Below, in pieces: positions 54,464 to 62,490 of a stretch of 64,000 bases of DNA. The position numbers and the translations under genes were made by a program. The stretch covers positions 7,688,001 to 7,752,000 of the forward strand of contig NZ_CP107853.1 in assembly GCF_036013525.1 (NCBI RefSeq), in the 5' to 3' direction. The notes beneath the pieces are model-generated. The model was not told the DNA's origin, ran no database searches, and saw nothing but the letters and a program-made list of their open reading frames with translations. The stretch is from Nonomuraea sp. NBC_00507 (GTDB taxonomy: Bacteria > Actinomycetota > Actinomycetes > Streptosporangiales > Streptosporangiaceae). Each line of letters starts with the position of its first letter. Position 1 is the first letter of the stretch.

Positions 54464-55528
54464 GGTCGTAGACGGCGCCCTGGCGGGTTTCCACGACGAT
54501 CACGCCGGGCTCCGGCCTGGAGCCCGGCACCGGCCTGCCGTGCGCGGTGACCGTGACCGGGGAGGCGGTCCGCAGCGTGAGCGTCCCGCCCAGCGGCGAA
54601 CGGACGCGCCCGCCGGTGAGCGCGCCGCCCGCCCACGACAGGTCGACCTCGAAGCCGCCGCGGGCGCGCAACCCGCGGAAGGACCCCTCCGGCCAGGCGG
54701 CGGGAAGCGCGGGCAGCAGGTGCACCTCGGACGCGTGGCTCTGCAGCAGCATCTCCGTGATCCCCGACACCCCGCCGAAGTTACCGTCGATCTGGAACGG
54801 CGGGTGCAGGTCGAACATGTCGGCGCCGACCGGGCGGGCACGAGCAGGTTCGACAGCCGCTTGTACGCCTCGGCGGGCTCCAGCAGCCGCGCCCAGAAGT
54901 TGATCTTCCAGGCGAGCGACCACCCGGCGGCGCGTCCCGCGCCCGGGCCACCCGCGGGTCCGGGTCCAGTCCGAGGACGGCGGCGGCCGAGGCGTAGGCG
55001 CCGAACAGGTCGCGCAGGATCTGCATGTCCATCGTCGGGCCGGCGCAGATGCTGACGTTCTCCCCGCCGTCCTCGTGGTGGCCCACCTCCGGCGAGTGCG
55101 ACGGGTTCGTCACCAGGTAGCCGGTCTTCGGGTCGGTCTGCAGCGTGTCGAGGAAGAACTCCACCGACCCGGCGATGAGCGGGAAGTGCTCGCGCAGCCG
55201 CTTCTCGTCGCCGGTGTAGAGGTAGTGCTCCCACAGCACCTCGTTCTGCACGGTGCCGAACGCCGTGCGGAACATGGCGATGACCTGGATCTCCCACTTC
55301 GGCGTACCGTCCCGCGTCTTCTCCTGCTCTCGGGGCGCGTCCTTGATCGGGTTGAACTTGGTCTTCGGCTCGCACGACAAAAAGGCCACACCTGCGAAGG
55401 TCGTACCAGAGGACGAGAGGGGAAGGGCCGGCGGTGGCGGCATTGGCGGTGCCGTTGACCAGCATGGATCCGGCGGTGGCCGCTAAGCCGGTGGCGAGGA
55501 CGCCTTGGCGGGTGATCCCTTCGGACAC
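54447..55528 (-). pseudogene. GH95-family glycosidase remnant (alpha-L-fucosidase/alpha-L-galactosidase)
   Basis: The GTG at 55528 (GGAG upstream) begins a Tat-less signal ([20 protein letters not shown]). After about 35 codons the frame changes and several hundred N-terminal residues of GH95 are absent. The next frame reads [40 protein letters not shown] and [12 protein letters not shown]; then another change leads to [20 protein letters not shown]; and a last frame gives [18 protein letters not shown] and the C-terminal domain to 54447. The remaining coding length is about 350 residues of a normal 750-800. It is clearly dead. The 3' end overlaps the regulator's end by 17 nt. Confidence 0.8.
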
Positions 55529-55551
55529 GGATACTCCTATCGTTACTCGAC

Positions 55552-56192
55552 ATGACTCGCATCGACGCGCACCACCACGTCTGGGACGTTTCCGCCTGAT
55601 CGCACGGCTGGCTCGAACCGGAGCCGATGGCCCCGATCCGCCGCACGTTCACCCTGGAGGACCTGGCCGGGCCCGCCGCCGCGGCGGGGGTGAGCCGGAC
55701 CCGCAGTGGCTCAACCGCGACGACGTACGCCGGGGGCTGGCCGCCGTGGCCGCGGCCGGGCTCGCCTACGACCTGCTCACCCTGCCGCACCAGCTGCCCG
55801 CCGCGATCGAGACCGTGCGCGCGCTGCCGGAGCTGACGTTCGTGCTGGACCACCTGTCCAAGCCGCCCATCGCGGCCGGCGAGCTGGAGCCGTGGCGCGC
55901 CCGCATGGTCGAACTGGCCACCTACCCGAACGTCTACTGCAAGCTGTCCGGGATGGTGACCGAGGCCGACTGGGCGTTCTGGCAGGTGGCTGATCTGCGG
56001 CCGTACGCCGAGGTGGTGCTGGAGGCGTTCGGTCCTGAGCGGGTGATGTTCGGGTCGGACTGGCCGGTCTGCCTGCTGGCCGCCGACTACCTGCAGGTCG
56101 TGTCGGCGGCTGACGAGCTCTGCGCGAACCTGTCCGCGGCCGAGCGCGAACAGGTCTTCGGTGGTACGGCTGAGCGGGCCTACCGGCTCTGA
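55552..56192 (+). pseudogene. amidohydrolase-family lactonase remnant (PF04909)
   Basis: The frame opens MTRIDAHHHVWDVSA, the metal-binding HxH start of sugar-lactone hydrolases such as L-rhamnono/L-fucono-lactonase, then meets a TGA stop at 55597-55599. The same frame goes on with MAPIRRTFTLEDLAGPAAAA. Homology resumes in another frame from about 55705 (DPQWLNRDDVRRGLAAV; LTFVLDHLSKPP; YCKLSGMVTEADW; RVMFGSDWPVCLL) to the stop at 56192. About 50 residues are missing between. A lactonase fits an oxidative sugar route, but this copy is inactive. Confidence 0.78.
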
Positions 56193-56225
56193 GTTTCCGG
56201 CAGATTGCACAAGCCGCACACTATC

Positions 56226-56283
56226 CGGATGATCCGAAGTTTCCTAGACTTCATCCGATGAAAGGGGAATTTCATCCGATGAA
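56226..56283 (+). promoter_or_regulatory. triple palindromic operator candidate at the start of the RLP operon
   Basis: CGGAT-G-ATCCG (56226-56236) is a perfect palindrome. Two identical copies of the near-palindrome TTCATCCGATGAA follow at 56250-56262 and 56271-56283, exactly 21 bp apart (two helical turns). The second covers the start codon at 56279; the first contains an alternative in-frame ATG. AGGGGA between them is the ribosome binding site. A regulator bound here would block both transcription and translation start. Confidence 0.6.
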
Positions 56284-56923
56284 GAAGCTTGGACTACTTC
56301 ATACCTCCGCCACGCTGGTCCCGGTCTTCGCCGAGCTCTGTGCCCGCCACCTGCCCGGCGTCGAGACGTACAACCTGGTGGACGACAGCCTCATCAAGAA
56401 CACGATCGCCGAGGGACGCCTGTCCCCGGCCACCGCCCGCCGGGTCGCCGCACACATCGGATCCCTGGAGGCGGCCGGCGCCGGCCACATCCTGGTCACC
56501 TGCTCCTCCATCGGCGCCGCCGTCGAGGCGGCCGAGCCGCTGACCGGCGTCCCGGTGCTGCGCGTGGACCGCCCCATGGCCGACCGGGCGGTCGCGCTCG
56601 GCCGCCGCATCGGCGTCATCGCGACCCTGGCCACCACCCTCGAACCCACGGCAGACCTGGTACGGCGGCGCGCTCTGGCGGCCGGTCGCGAGATCGACCT
56701 GACCGTCGCGGTGTGCGACGGCGCCTTCGAGGCGCTCATGGGTGGCGACCCCGAAGCACACGACGACTCCGTAGCGCGCACCCTCGACCGGCTGGGCGCC
56801 GAGGCCGACGTGATCGTGCTGGCCCAGGCGTCGATGGCGCGCGTCCTCGACCGCGTCCCCTCGCCTGTCCCGGTCCTCACCAGCCCGGCGCTGGCGATCG
56901 AGCACCTGGCGGGCGCGCTGTGA
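56279..56923 (+). CDS. Asp/Glu racemase-superfamily protein
   Basis: The start MKKLGLLHTSATLVP (56279) follows AGGGGA by about 11 nt; an in-frame ATG at 56258 would add seven residues encoded by the operator repeat. The 214-residue protein has the two half-sites of the aspartate/hydantoin/maleate racemase superfamily: ILVTCSSIGAAVEAA with Cys near residue 81 and, in the second half, VIVLAQASMARVL, where the second catalytic Cys is replaced by Ala. One-cysteine members are usually isomerases or decarboxylases rather than racemases. Being first in the RuBisCO-like/DUF1537 operon, it probably acts on an acid intermediate of that pathway. Its exact reaction is unknown. Confidence 0.75.
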   Translation: MKKLGLLHTSATLVPVFAELCARHLPGVETYNLVDDSLIKNTIAEGRLSPATARRVAAHIGSLEAAGAGHILVTCSSIGAAVEAAEPLTGVPVLRVDRPMADRAVALGRRIGVIATLATTLEPTADLVRRRALAAGREIDLTVAVCDGAFEALMGGDPEAHDDSVARTLDRLGAEADVIVLAQASMARVLDRVPSPVPVLTSPALAIEHLAGAL

Positions 56924-58215
56924 GGACGGTGGCCACGTATCGGATCCTCACCCGCCTGCCGCTGGAGCGGGCGGCGGCGGCGATCGCGGGCGAGCAGAGC
57001 ACCGGGACGTTCGTCAGCGTGCCGGGGGAGACCGCGGACCTGCGCGCACGGCACAGCGCCGTCGTGGAGGAGATCACCCCGATCCCCGCGTCCGGCGAGG
57101 CCCTCGCCGGGGCTTCCTCCGAGGCCCTGCCCGGCGCCTCCGGCGAGGCTCTTCCGAGCGCCTTCGGTGAGGCTCTTCCGGGTGCCTCCGGGGATGGCCC
57201 GCTGACCGCCGGGCTGGTGAAGATCTCCTTCCCGCTGGCCAACACCGGCCCGTCCCTCACGAACCTGCTCCCCGTGATCGCCGGCAACCTCTACGAGCTG
57301 CGCGAGCTGGCCGGGCTCAAGCTCGTCGACGTGGACCTGCCCGACGCCTTCGCCGCGGCGTACCAGCCGGCGCAGTTCGCCGTCGAGGGCACCAGACGCC
57401 TGGCCGGACGCCCCGACGGCGTGCTCGTCGGCACGATCGTCAAGCCCAATGTCGGACTGCGCCCCGACGACTACACGCGCCTCGTGCGCGAGCTCGGCCT
57501 GGCCGGCATCGATTTCATCAAGGACGACGAGGTCAACGCCGACTGCCCGCCCGCGCCCCTGCCCGACCGCGTCCGCGCCGTCACCGCGGCACTCGACGAG
57601 GTGGAACGGCTAACCGGGCGGCGCCCGATGTACGCCTTCAACATCAGCGACGAACCCGACCGGATGCTGCGCCACCACGACCTGGTCGCCGACTCCGGCG
57701 GCACCTGCGTCATGGTCACCCTCAACATCGTCGGATTCCCGGCCACGGCCATGCTCCGCCGCCACGCCCGTGTCCCCATCCACGCCCACGTCACCGGCAT
57801 CGGCGCGCTCGCCCGCCACCCCTGGCTCGGCATCGGGCACGTCGCCTACCAGAAACTCGCCCGCCTCACGGGCGTCGACCACCTGCACTGCGGGGGGTTC
57901 AGCAGCAAGTTCTACGTCACCGACGACGAGGTGGCCGCCACCGTCGAGGCCGTGCGGACGCCGCTGCTCGGCGGCTTCCCGTGCCTGCCGGTGCTGTCGT
58001 CGGCGCAGTGGGCCGGGACGGCGCCGACGACCTGGCAGCGTACCGGCACCACCGACCTGCTGGTCCTGGCCGGCGGCGGCGTGCTCGGACACCCGGACGG
58101 CGCGGCGGCGGGAGTGGTCAGCATCCGGCAGGCGTGGGCCGCCACGCTCGCCGGGGTCCCGCTGCGGGAGTCGGGGGAGCCGGAACTGGTCCGCGCCCTG
58201 GAGTACTTCGGATGA
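56920..58215 (+). CDS. RuBisCO-like protein (type IV), 3-oxo-isoapionate-4-phosphate enzyme candidate
   Basis: The GTG at 56920 overlaps the previous stop (GTGA); 431 residues. It has the RuBisCO large-subunit fold: an N-terminal alpha/beta domain, then the barrel with Lys175 in GTIVKPNVG and the metal-site series Lys201-Asp202-Asp203-Glu204 in DFIKDDEVN, so the carbamylatable lysine and its Asp/Glu partners are retained. His in HAHVTGIGA and GGG in LAGGGVLGH also fit. RLPs paired with a DUF1537 kinase are known for decarboxylating or hydrolysing 3-oxo-isoapionate-4-phosphate in D-apionate catabolism. The locus context (apiosidase, apiose genes) supports that. Residues 58-89 are a repeat-encoded insertion. 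Confidence 0.85.
   Translation: MRTVATYRILTRLPLERAAAAIAGEQSTGTFVSVPGETADLRARHSAVVEEITPIPASGEALAGASSEALPGASGEALPSAFGEALPGASGDGPLTAGLVKISFPLANTGPSLTNLLPVIAGNLYELRELAGLKLVDVDLPDAFAAAYQPAQFAVEGTRRLAGRPDGVLVGTIVKPNVGLRPDDYTRLVRELGLAGIDFIKDDEVNADCPPAPLPDRVRAVTAALDEVERLTGRRPMYAFNISDEPDRMLRHHDLVADSGGTCVMVTLNIVGFPATAMLRRHARVPIHAHVTGIGALARHPWLGIGHVAYQKLARLTGVDHLHCGGFSSKFYVTDDEVAATVEAVRTPLLGGFPCLPVLSSAQWAGTAPTTWQRTGTTDLLVLAGGGVLGHPDGAAAGVVSIRQAWAATLAGVPLRESGEPELVRALEYFG
57091..57186 (+). repeat. 24-bp in-frame minisatellite within the RLP gene, four units
   Basis: Units start at 57091, 57115, 57139 and 57163, each 24 bp, encoding variants of SGEALPGA (SGEALAGA, SSEALPGA, SGEALPSA, FGEALPGA). The copies diverge at several positions. 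The insertion lies between the N-terminal domain strands (after ITPIPA and before DGPLTAGLVKI), where related proteins have a short loop. Confidence 0.85.
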
Positions 58216-59396
58216 CCCGCTTCGCCTTCGTGGCCGACGACTTCACCGGCGCCACCGACGCCCTGTGGCAATTCCGGCGGTTCGGGCTGACGGGGTCGCT
58301 CGTCACGGACGTGGCGTGGATCTCGCCGTCGGACGACGTGGTCGGCATCGCCACCACGGCGCGGGCCGCGGCCGATCCGGTCGCGGTCGCGCTCCCGCTG
58401 CTGACGGAGCTGGCTCGGCTGGGGCCGCAGATCCTGCAGTACAAGATCTGCTCCACGTTCGACTCCGCGCCGTCGGTGGGGAGCATCGGCGCCGTCATCG
58501 CGGCCGCGCACCGGACCGGCCTGGCCCGGGGTCCCGTCCCGGTCGTGGCGGCGCAGCCCGAGCTCGGGCGGTACACCAGCTTCGCGACGCACTTCGTGCG
58601 CGTGGGCGACTCCGTCGAGCGCCTCGACCGCTATCCGCCGATGCGCGACCATCCCGTCACACCGGCCTCCGAGGCCGATCTGCGGGTACGGCTGGCCGAA
58701 CAGGGGGCCGGTCGCGTGGGCTGGTTGCCGGCGCGGGCGTCCGCGCGGGAGTTCCGGGAGCCGGCCGGATACGCGGCGCTCGTGGCCGACGCGACCACCT
58801 CGGCCGACCTGCGGGCGCTCGGCGACCTGCTGCTCGCGGAACTGCGGGACGGACCCCATCTGTGCGTCGGCTCCGGCGGGCTGAGCTACGCCCTGGCCTC
58901 CTCCCTGGGCTGCGCTGAACGTCCCGGCAGGCGGCTGGATCCGGTGGCGCCGGTGCTGGTCGTGTCGGGAAGCCGCTCGCCGATCACCCTCCGGCAGATC
59001 GAGGTGGCCGAGCGCGCCGGGTGGCGCGTGCTGGACGGGCCGGCGGGGGCGAAGGAGAGCCTGCGCGCGGGACGGCACACGATCGTCCAGACCACGCGCG
59101 GGCCCGCTCGTGACCCCGGCGACGTCGGCAAGCTGCTCGGCGCCGTCGCGCGCTCCGCCGTACGGGCCGGGCTCGTCCGGCGGCTGGTCGTGGCGGGCGG
59201 GGACACGTCGGGGCAGGTCGTAAGTGCTCTCGGAGCCCGGTCGCTGTCGGTGGTCGCGGAGCTGGCGCCGGGCGGGCCGGTGTGCGTGCTGACCTCCGGG
59301 GATCCGGCGTGCGACGGGCTCGAGGTGGCGTTGAAGGGTGGGCAGGTGGGCGGCGACGACTTCCTCCTTCGGGCGGCTGACAGAGAAAGTCCCTGA
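58212..59396 (+). CDS. four-carbon acid sugar kinase family (DUF1537), 3-oxo-isoapionate kinase candidate
   Basis: The ATG at 58212 overlaps the RLP stop (ATGA). The 394-residue protein has the DUF1537 N-terminal domain (FAFVADDFTGATDALWQFRR; YKICSTFDSAP) and nucleotide-binding C-terminal domain (LVVAGGDTSGQVVSALGAR; LTSGDPACDGLEVALKGGQV, ending GGDDFLLRA). Members phosphorylate tetronates, 3-oxo-acid sugars and 3-oxo-isoapionate. Together with the RLP it makes a two-step module: kinase first, RLP second. Translation coupling supports one pathway. Substrate assignment is inferred from the RLP pairing. Confidence 0.85.
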   Translation: MTRFAFVADDFTGATDALWQFRRFGLTGSLVTDVAWISPSDDVVGIATTARAAADPVAVALPLLTELARLGPQILQYKICSTFDSAPSVGSIGAVIAAAHRTGLARGPVPVVAAQPELGRYTSFATHFVRVGDSVERLDRYPPMRDHPVTPASEADLRVRLAEQGAGRVGWLPARASAREFREPAGYAALVADATTSADLRALGDLLLAELRDGPHLCVGSGGLSYALASSLGCAERPGRRLDPVAPVLVVSGSRSPITLRQIEVAERAGWRVLDGPAGAKESLRAGRHTIVQTTRGPARDPGDVGKLLGAVARSAVRAGLVRRLVVAGGDTSGQVVSALGARSLSVVAELAPGGPVCVLTSGDPACDGLEVALKGGQVGGDDFLLRAADRESP

Positions 59397-59672
59397 CCTT
59401 TACGCTCGGGATGTGCCGCGCTCAACGGCGGATGTCGTACTTGGCCCGGCGCTCGGGTCGCCGCCACCAGGGGCAAAGTAGCTCTACGTAATCGTGGTTC
59501 GAGTGGCTCGCAGGATGGAAAGCCAGTTTGAGATGGAGGCAATGTAACTGATTGTTGCGTCTCAGGTTCGCTACGTCGCGATCACGGCTCGGGCATACCC
59601 ATCGGTAGTCGAGTGGTTACAAACCAGCTTTCTCCTGACCCTCCGTTGGAGATCGGGAGAAAGGGTGCGGGC
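59397..59672. other. intergenic region with a stem-loop before the Tn3 remnant
   Basis: I see no gene here. CTTTCTCC (59628-59635) and GGAGAAAG (59656-59663) form an 8-bp inverted repeat, with CTCC/GGAG nested in the loop, that includes the ribosome binding site of the transposase remnant at 59673; it could be a translation-limiting hairpin. The region marks the change from the pectin island to the mobile scraps. Confidence 0.45.
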
Positions 59673-59967
59673 ATGCGACGTGACTGGGAGTTAGAGGACC
59701 TGATCGAGTGCTGGACGCTGGATGAGGAGGAGTTCGCGCTGCTGGCGAACAAGTCTGGGGCGACTCGGCTCGGGTTCGGTCTGATGCTGAAGTTCTTCGA
59801 GCTGGAAGCGAGGTTCCCTCGCCGGGGTTCCCTCGCCGGGAGGACGTGCCCCGCCGGGCGGTGGAGTTCATGGCGGGGCAGGTGAAGGTCGACGCGCAGC
59901 TGTTTGCCGCCTACGACTGGTCCGGCCGGACCATCAAGAACCATCGTGCTCAAATCCGGGAGTTCCA
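59673..59967 (+). pseudogene. Tn3-family transposase N-terminal remnant (DUF4158)
   Basis: The first frame reads MRRDWELEDLIECWTLDEEE, NKSGATRLGFGLMLKFFELE, typical of the DUF4158 N-terminus of Tn3-type transposases. A 14-bp tandem duplication (59812-59839) shifts the frame, after which homology resumes (DVPRRAVEFMAGQVKVDAQL; AAYDWSGRTIKNHRAQIREF). The gene stops there; the remaining roughly 850 residues with the DDE domain are absent. It is a dead scrap of an insertion. Confidence 0.8.
59812..59839 (+). repeat. 14-bp tandem duplication that frameshifts the transposase remnant
   Basis: GGTTCCCTCGCCGG occurs twice head to tail (59812-59825, 59826-59839). Removing one copy restores the DUF4158 reading frame, so the duplication is the inactivating event or one of them. 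Confidence 0.85.
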
Positions 59968-60029
59968 ACTCGTCGGCTGCCACGGCTGTCGCTCCCGGCG
60001 TCATGATGCTCGTAAGGAGCGCGGTGCGG

Positions 60030-60122
60030 TCAGCCGGTCCGGAGGTTGCGATCCGCACCGCGTAGCCCGCGCCGCCTGCCGTAGAACTTGGTGAGTCCCA
60101 CGGTCTCCACCACCGCTGTCAT
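60030..60122 (-). pseudogene. N-terminal scrap of an ABC transporter ATP-binding protein
   Basis: The 30-codon frame MTAVVETVGLTKFYGRRRGL (continuing RGADRNLRTG, then stop) looks like the first strand and A-loop of a drug-export type ABC ATPase, where the usual next residues lead to Walker A. The rest of the gene is missing. It faces the transposase remnant, and the truncation is probably linked to that insertion. Between 60123 and 60262 I see no other gene. Confidence 0.5.
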
Positions 60123-60262
60123 GGCTGCATCTCGCAATCTCCCGTCCTGTGCAGACAGCAGTCATGGTGCTCCGTGAAACCCTCCGCCCGGTATGCCCGA
60201 CGTCGGATAGTTGCAGGTCCGTTCCTTTCCGGCTCCCGGCAACATGCCCGAGTCGGCGCCGC

Positions 60263-61528
60263 TCAGCGAACTCCGCAACGTCGCACCGCGAGCAGCGCGA
60301 GCGCCCTGGTGGCCTCCCGCAGTTCCCTCAACTCCACCTGTTCTCTGGGCGCGTGCGCGTACCGCACGTCTCCCGGTCCGTAGTGCAGCGAGGGGATCCC
60401 TCCCGCGGTGTAGAGCCGTAGGTCGCTCCCGTACGGCGCGGCCGCCTCCACCGGTGTGCCGCCGGTCGTGTCGGCGACGGCCCTGGTCATCTCGTCGAGC
60501 AGCGGATGCCCCGCCGGCAGGCGTCCGCTGGCGAACTGACCGCCCGGCCAGGAGACGAGGGGCGGGTTCTCCCGCAGCCAGGGGTGATTGATCGTTTGGA
60601 CCGCCTCCTCGAAGGCGGAGCGGGCGTCGGCGGGGTCCTCGCCCAGCCGAACGCCCAGCCTGCCCTCGGCGACGAGCAGGTCCGGCACGCTGCTGGACCA
60701 GTCACCCGCGCGTACGGTGCCGATCTCGATCGGGTAGGGCATCGGATTGCCGTCGAAGACGGCGGGCGGCCTCGTGTTCCGTGCGGCCTCCAGTTTCCGG
60801 ATCGCCTCGAAGATCGGCAAGAAGACCTCGACGGCGCTGACGCCCTCGTACCGGGTGGCGCCGTGCGCGGCCCGACCGGCGACCTCGATGCGGAAGGTCA
60901 GCGCGCCCGCGTTGGCGGTGATCACCCTGCCGCCGGTGGGCTCGGTGATGATCGCGACCTCGCCGGTATGGCCCCTGGCCAGGGTGCCGAACGCGCCGAG
61001 CCCTCCATCCTCCTCACTGACCACGCAGTGCACCGCCAGCGGGCGCGCCGGCCGTACCGACGCTCTCTTCAGGGCCTGGACCACGACAAGATTCGCGATG
61101 AGACCGGCTTTCATGTCGCAGGCACCGCGACCGTGCAGGACGTCTCCCGTGATCCTGGGCGTGAACGGGTCGTTGCCCTGCCACTTGGCCGGATCGCCCG
61201 TCGGAACCACGTCGACGTGTCCTTGCAGGATCAGGGCCGGCTCACCCTCTCCTTCGGTGACTCCGACCACGCCGTAGCCCTCGACGCGCGGCGCCTCGGT
61301 GCCCGGGAAACCCGCCATCTCCTTGAGCGTGCCCAGGTCGAGTTTCCATACGTCGACGTCGAGGTCGGCCTCCGTGAGCAGGCGGGCACACCAGTGCTGA
61401 AGCTCGGACTCGGCGTCGGTCCCGGTGACGCTGGGGACCCGCACGGCCTCGGCCAGCAGGCTCACGGTCACGGCATCGTCGATGGCGTCCAGGACCCGGG
61501 CTTCCACCGCGCTGATGGGGCGCGCCAT
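60263..61528 (-). CDS. M20-family metallopeptidase/deacylase (ArgE/DapE type)
   Basis: The 421-residue protein has the M20 di-zinc motifs: GHVDVVPTGD (His/Asp), HGRGACDMKAGL (bridging Asp) and VSEEDGGLGA with the Glu pair, plus TEPT and a C-terminal His in LHYGPGDVRYAHAPRE. The dimerisation domain lies at about 200-310. It hydrolyses amide bonds of acylated amino acids or small peptides; the substrate is not evident. It forms an operon with the metallo-beta-lactamase gene (1-nt gap) and is divergent from a LysR regulator. It is not part of the pectin functions. Confidence 0.88.
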   Translation of the reverse strand: MARPISAVEARVLDAIDDAVTVSLLAEAVRVPSVTGTDAESELQHWCARLLTEADLDVDVWKLDLGTLKEMAGFPGTEAPRVEGYGVVGVTEGEGEPALILQGHVDVVPTGDPAKWQGNDPFTPRITGDVLHGRGACDMKAGLIANLVVVQALKRASVRPARPLAVHCVVSEEDGGLGAFGTLARGHTGEVAIITEPTGGRVITANAGALTFRIEVAGRAAHGATRYEGVSAVEVFLPIFEAIRKLEAARNTRPPAVFDGNPMPYPIEIGTVRAGDWSSSVPDLLVAEGRLGVRLGEDPADARSAFEEAVQTINHPWLRENPPLVSWPGGQFASGRLPAGHPLLDEMTRAVADTTGGTPVEAAAPYGSDLRLYTAGGIPSLHYGPGDVRYAHAPREQVELRELREATRALALLAVRRCGVR

Positions 61529-61529
61529 C

Positions 61530-62372
61530 TCAGCTCCTCCCTTGCGGCACGGGCTGCGCGCTCACACCCGGAACGCCGCCGGGCCGGACGAACGGATCGG
61601 TCATATGTGAGGTGGCGAGCCACGCATCGCGGGACCGCACCTGATCGAGAAGGGCGAGCCGGGCGGAGCGGGCGGCCTCGGCGTCCTCGTCGAAGAGGTA
61701 CGCCAGCCGCGGAGCGACCAGCTGGAGCGCGTTGAGCACGGCGTCGCCGGAGAACACCACCGTGTCGTCGCCGGATTCCAGGACCACCGAGGTGTGGCCG
61801 GGGGTATGCCCTGGCGTCGGCACCGTGGTGACACCCGGGCCGAGCCGTACCCTCCCGTCGACCAGGTCAAGCTGTCCCATCGAGGCCAGCGGCGCCAGAA
61901 TCTCGTCACGTATCCGCGGATTCAGTTCCTCGATGATGTCGTGGTCGACTTTGGGGGCCACGTACCGGGCATTCGGGAAGTACGGTCGCCCCCCGACCAC
62001 CGACCAGCCGACGTGGTCGGTGTGCAGATGGGTGAGCAACACGACGTCCACATCCTCGGGTGTCACCCCCAACGTCGCCAGGTTCTCGGGCAGCCGTCCC
62101 GGGGTCGGCGCCCAACCGCTCGCCGGCGCGTCCGCGTCACCGATTCCCGCGTCGATCAGCATCGCGCCGCCCTCGGCGGTACGTATCAGGAACGCGTGGA
62201 AGTGCAACCGCCAGCGGCCATCGGGGAGAAGAGCCTCGGGATCCAGCACGGTGGCGGCCGCGAGGTCGGCGACACCGGCCTCCGGGAATGCCGATGAGAG
62301 GGGCTCGAAGAACGTGCCGGCGCCGTCACAAAGCGCGTGGACGGAGGTCTCCCCGACCAGGAGGCTCTTCAT
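61530..62372 (-). CDS. metallo-beta-lactamase-fold hydrolase
   Basis: I start at 62372 (MKSLLVGETSVHAL), with GGGAG 8 nt upstream, rather than at a GC-poor extension beginning at 62408; this gives 280 residues. The zinc-binding signature is LLTHLHTDHVGW, followed by TPGHTPGHTS and VFSGDAVL, as in lactonase-like members (AHL lactonase or quorum-quenching relatives). The exact substrate cannot be read from sequence. It is the first gene of the pair with M20, divergent from LysR. Confidence 0.85.
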   Translation of the reverse strand: MKSLLVGETSVHALCDGAGTFFEPLSSAFPEAGVADLAAATVLDPEALLPDGRWRLHFHAFLIRTAEGGAMLIDAGIGDADAPASGWAPTPGRLPENLATLGVTPEDVDVVLLTHLHTDHVGWSVVGGRPYFPNARYVAPKVDHDIIEELNPRIRDEILAPLASMGQLDLVDGRVRLGPGVTTVPTPGHTPGHTSVVLESGDDTVVFSGDAVLNALQLVAPRLAYLFDEDAEAARSARLALLDQVRSRDAWLATSHMTDPFVRPGGVPGVSAQPVPQGRS

Positions 62373-62490
62373 CGCCTGACTCCCATCTCCAAACCTGCAC
62401 CGCACCAACCCCGTGACCTGGCATGACTATGGCAGGCATGGTTTTATGAAGTCCAGCTACCTATCCTGCAAAGACTTTTAAGATTCGCTC

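Noticed and set aside
57091..57186. Minisatellite as a sequencing artefact
   Set aside because: The four units differ from each other at several positions and stay in frame, so they look like an old insertion rather than a slip.
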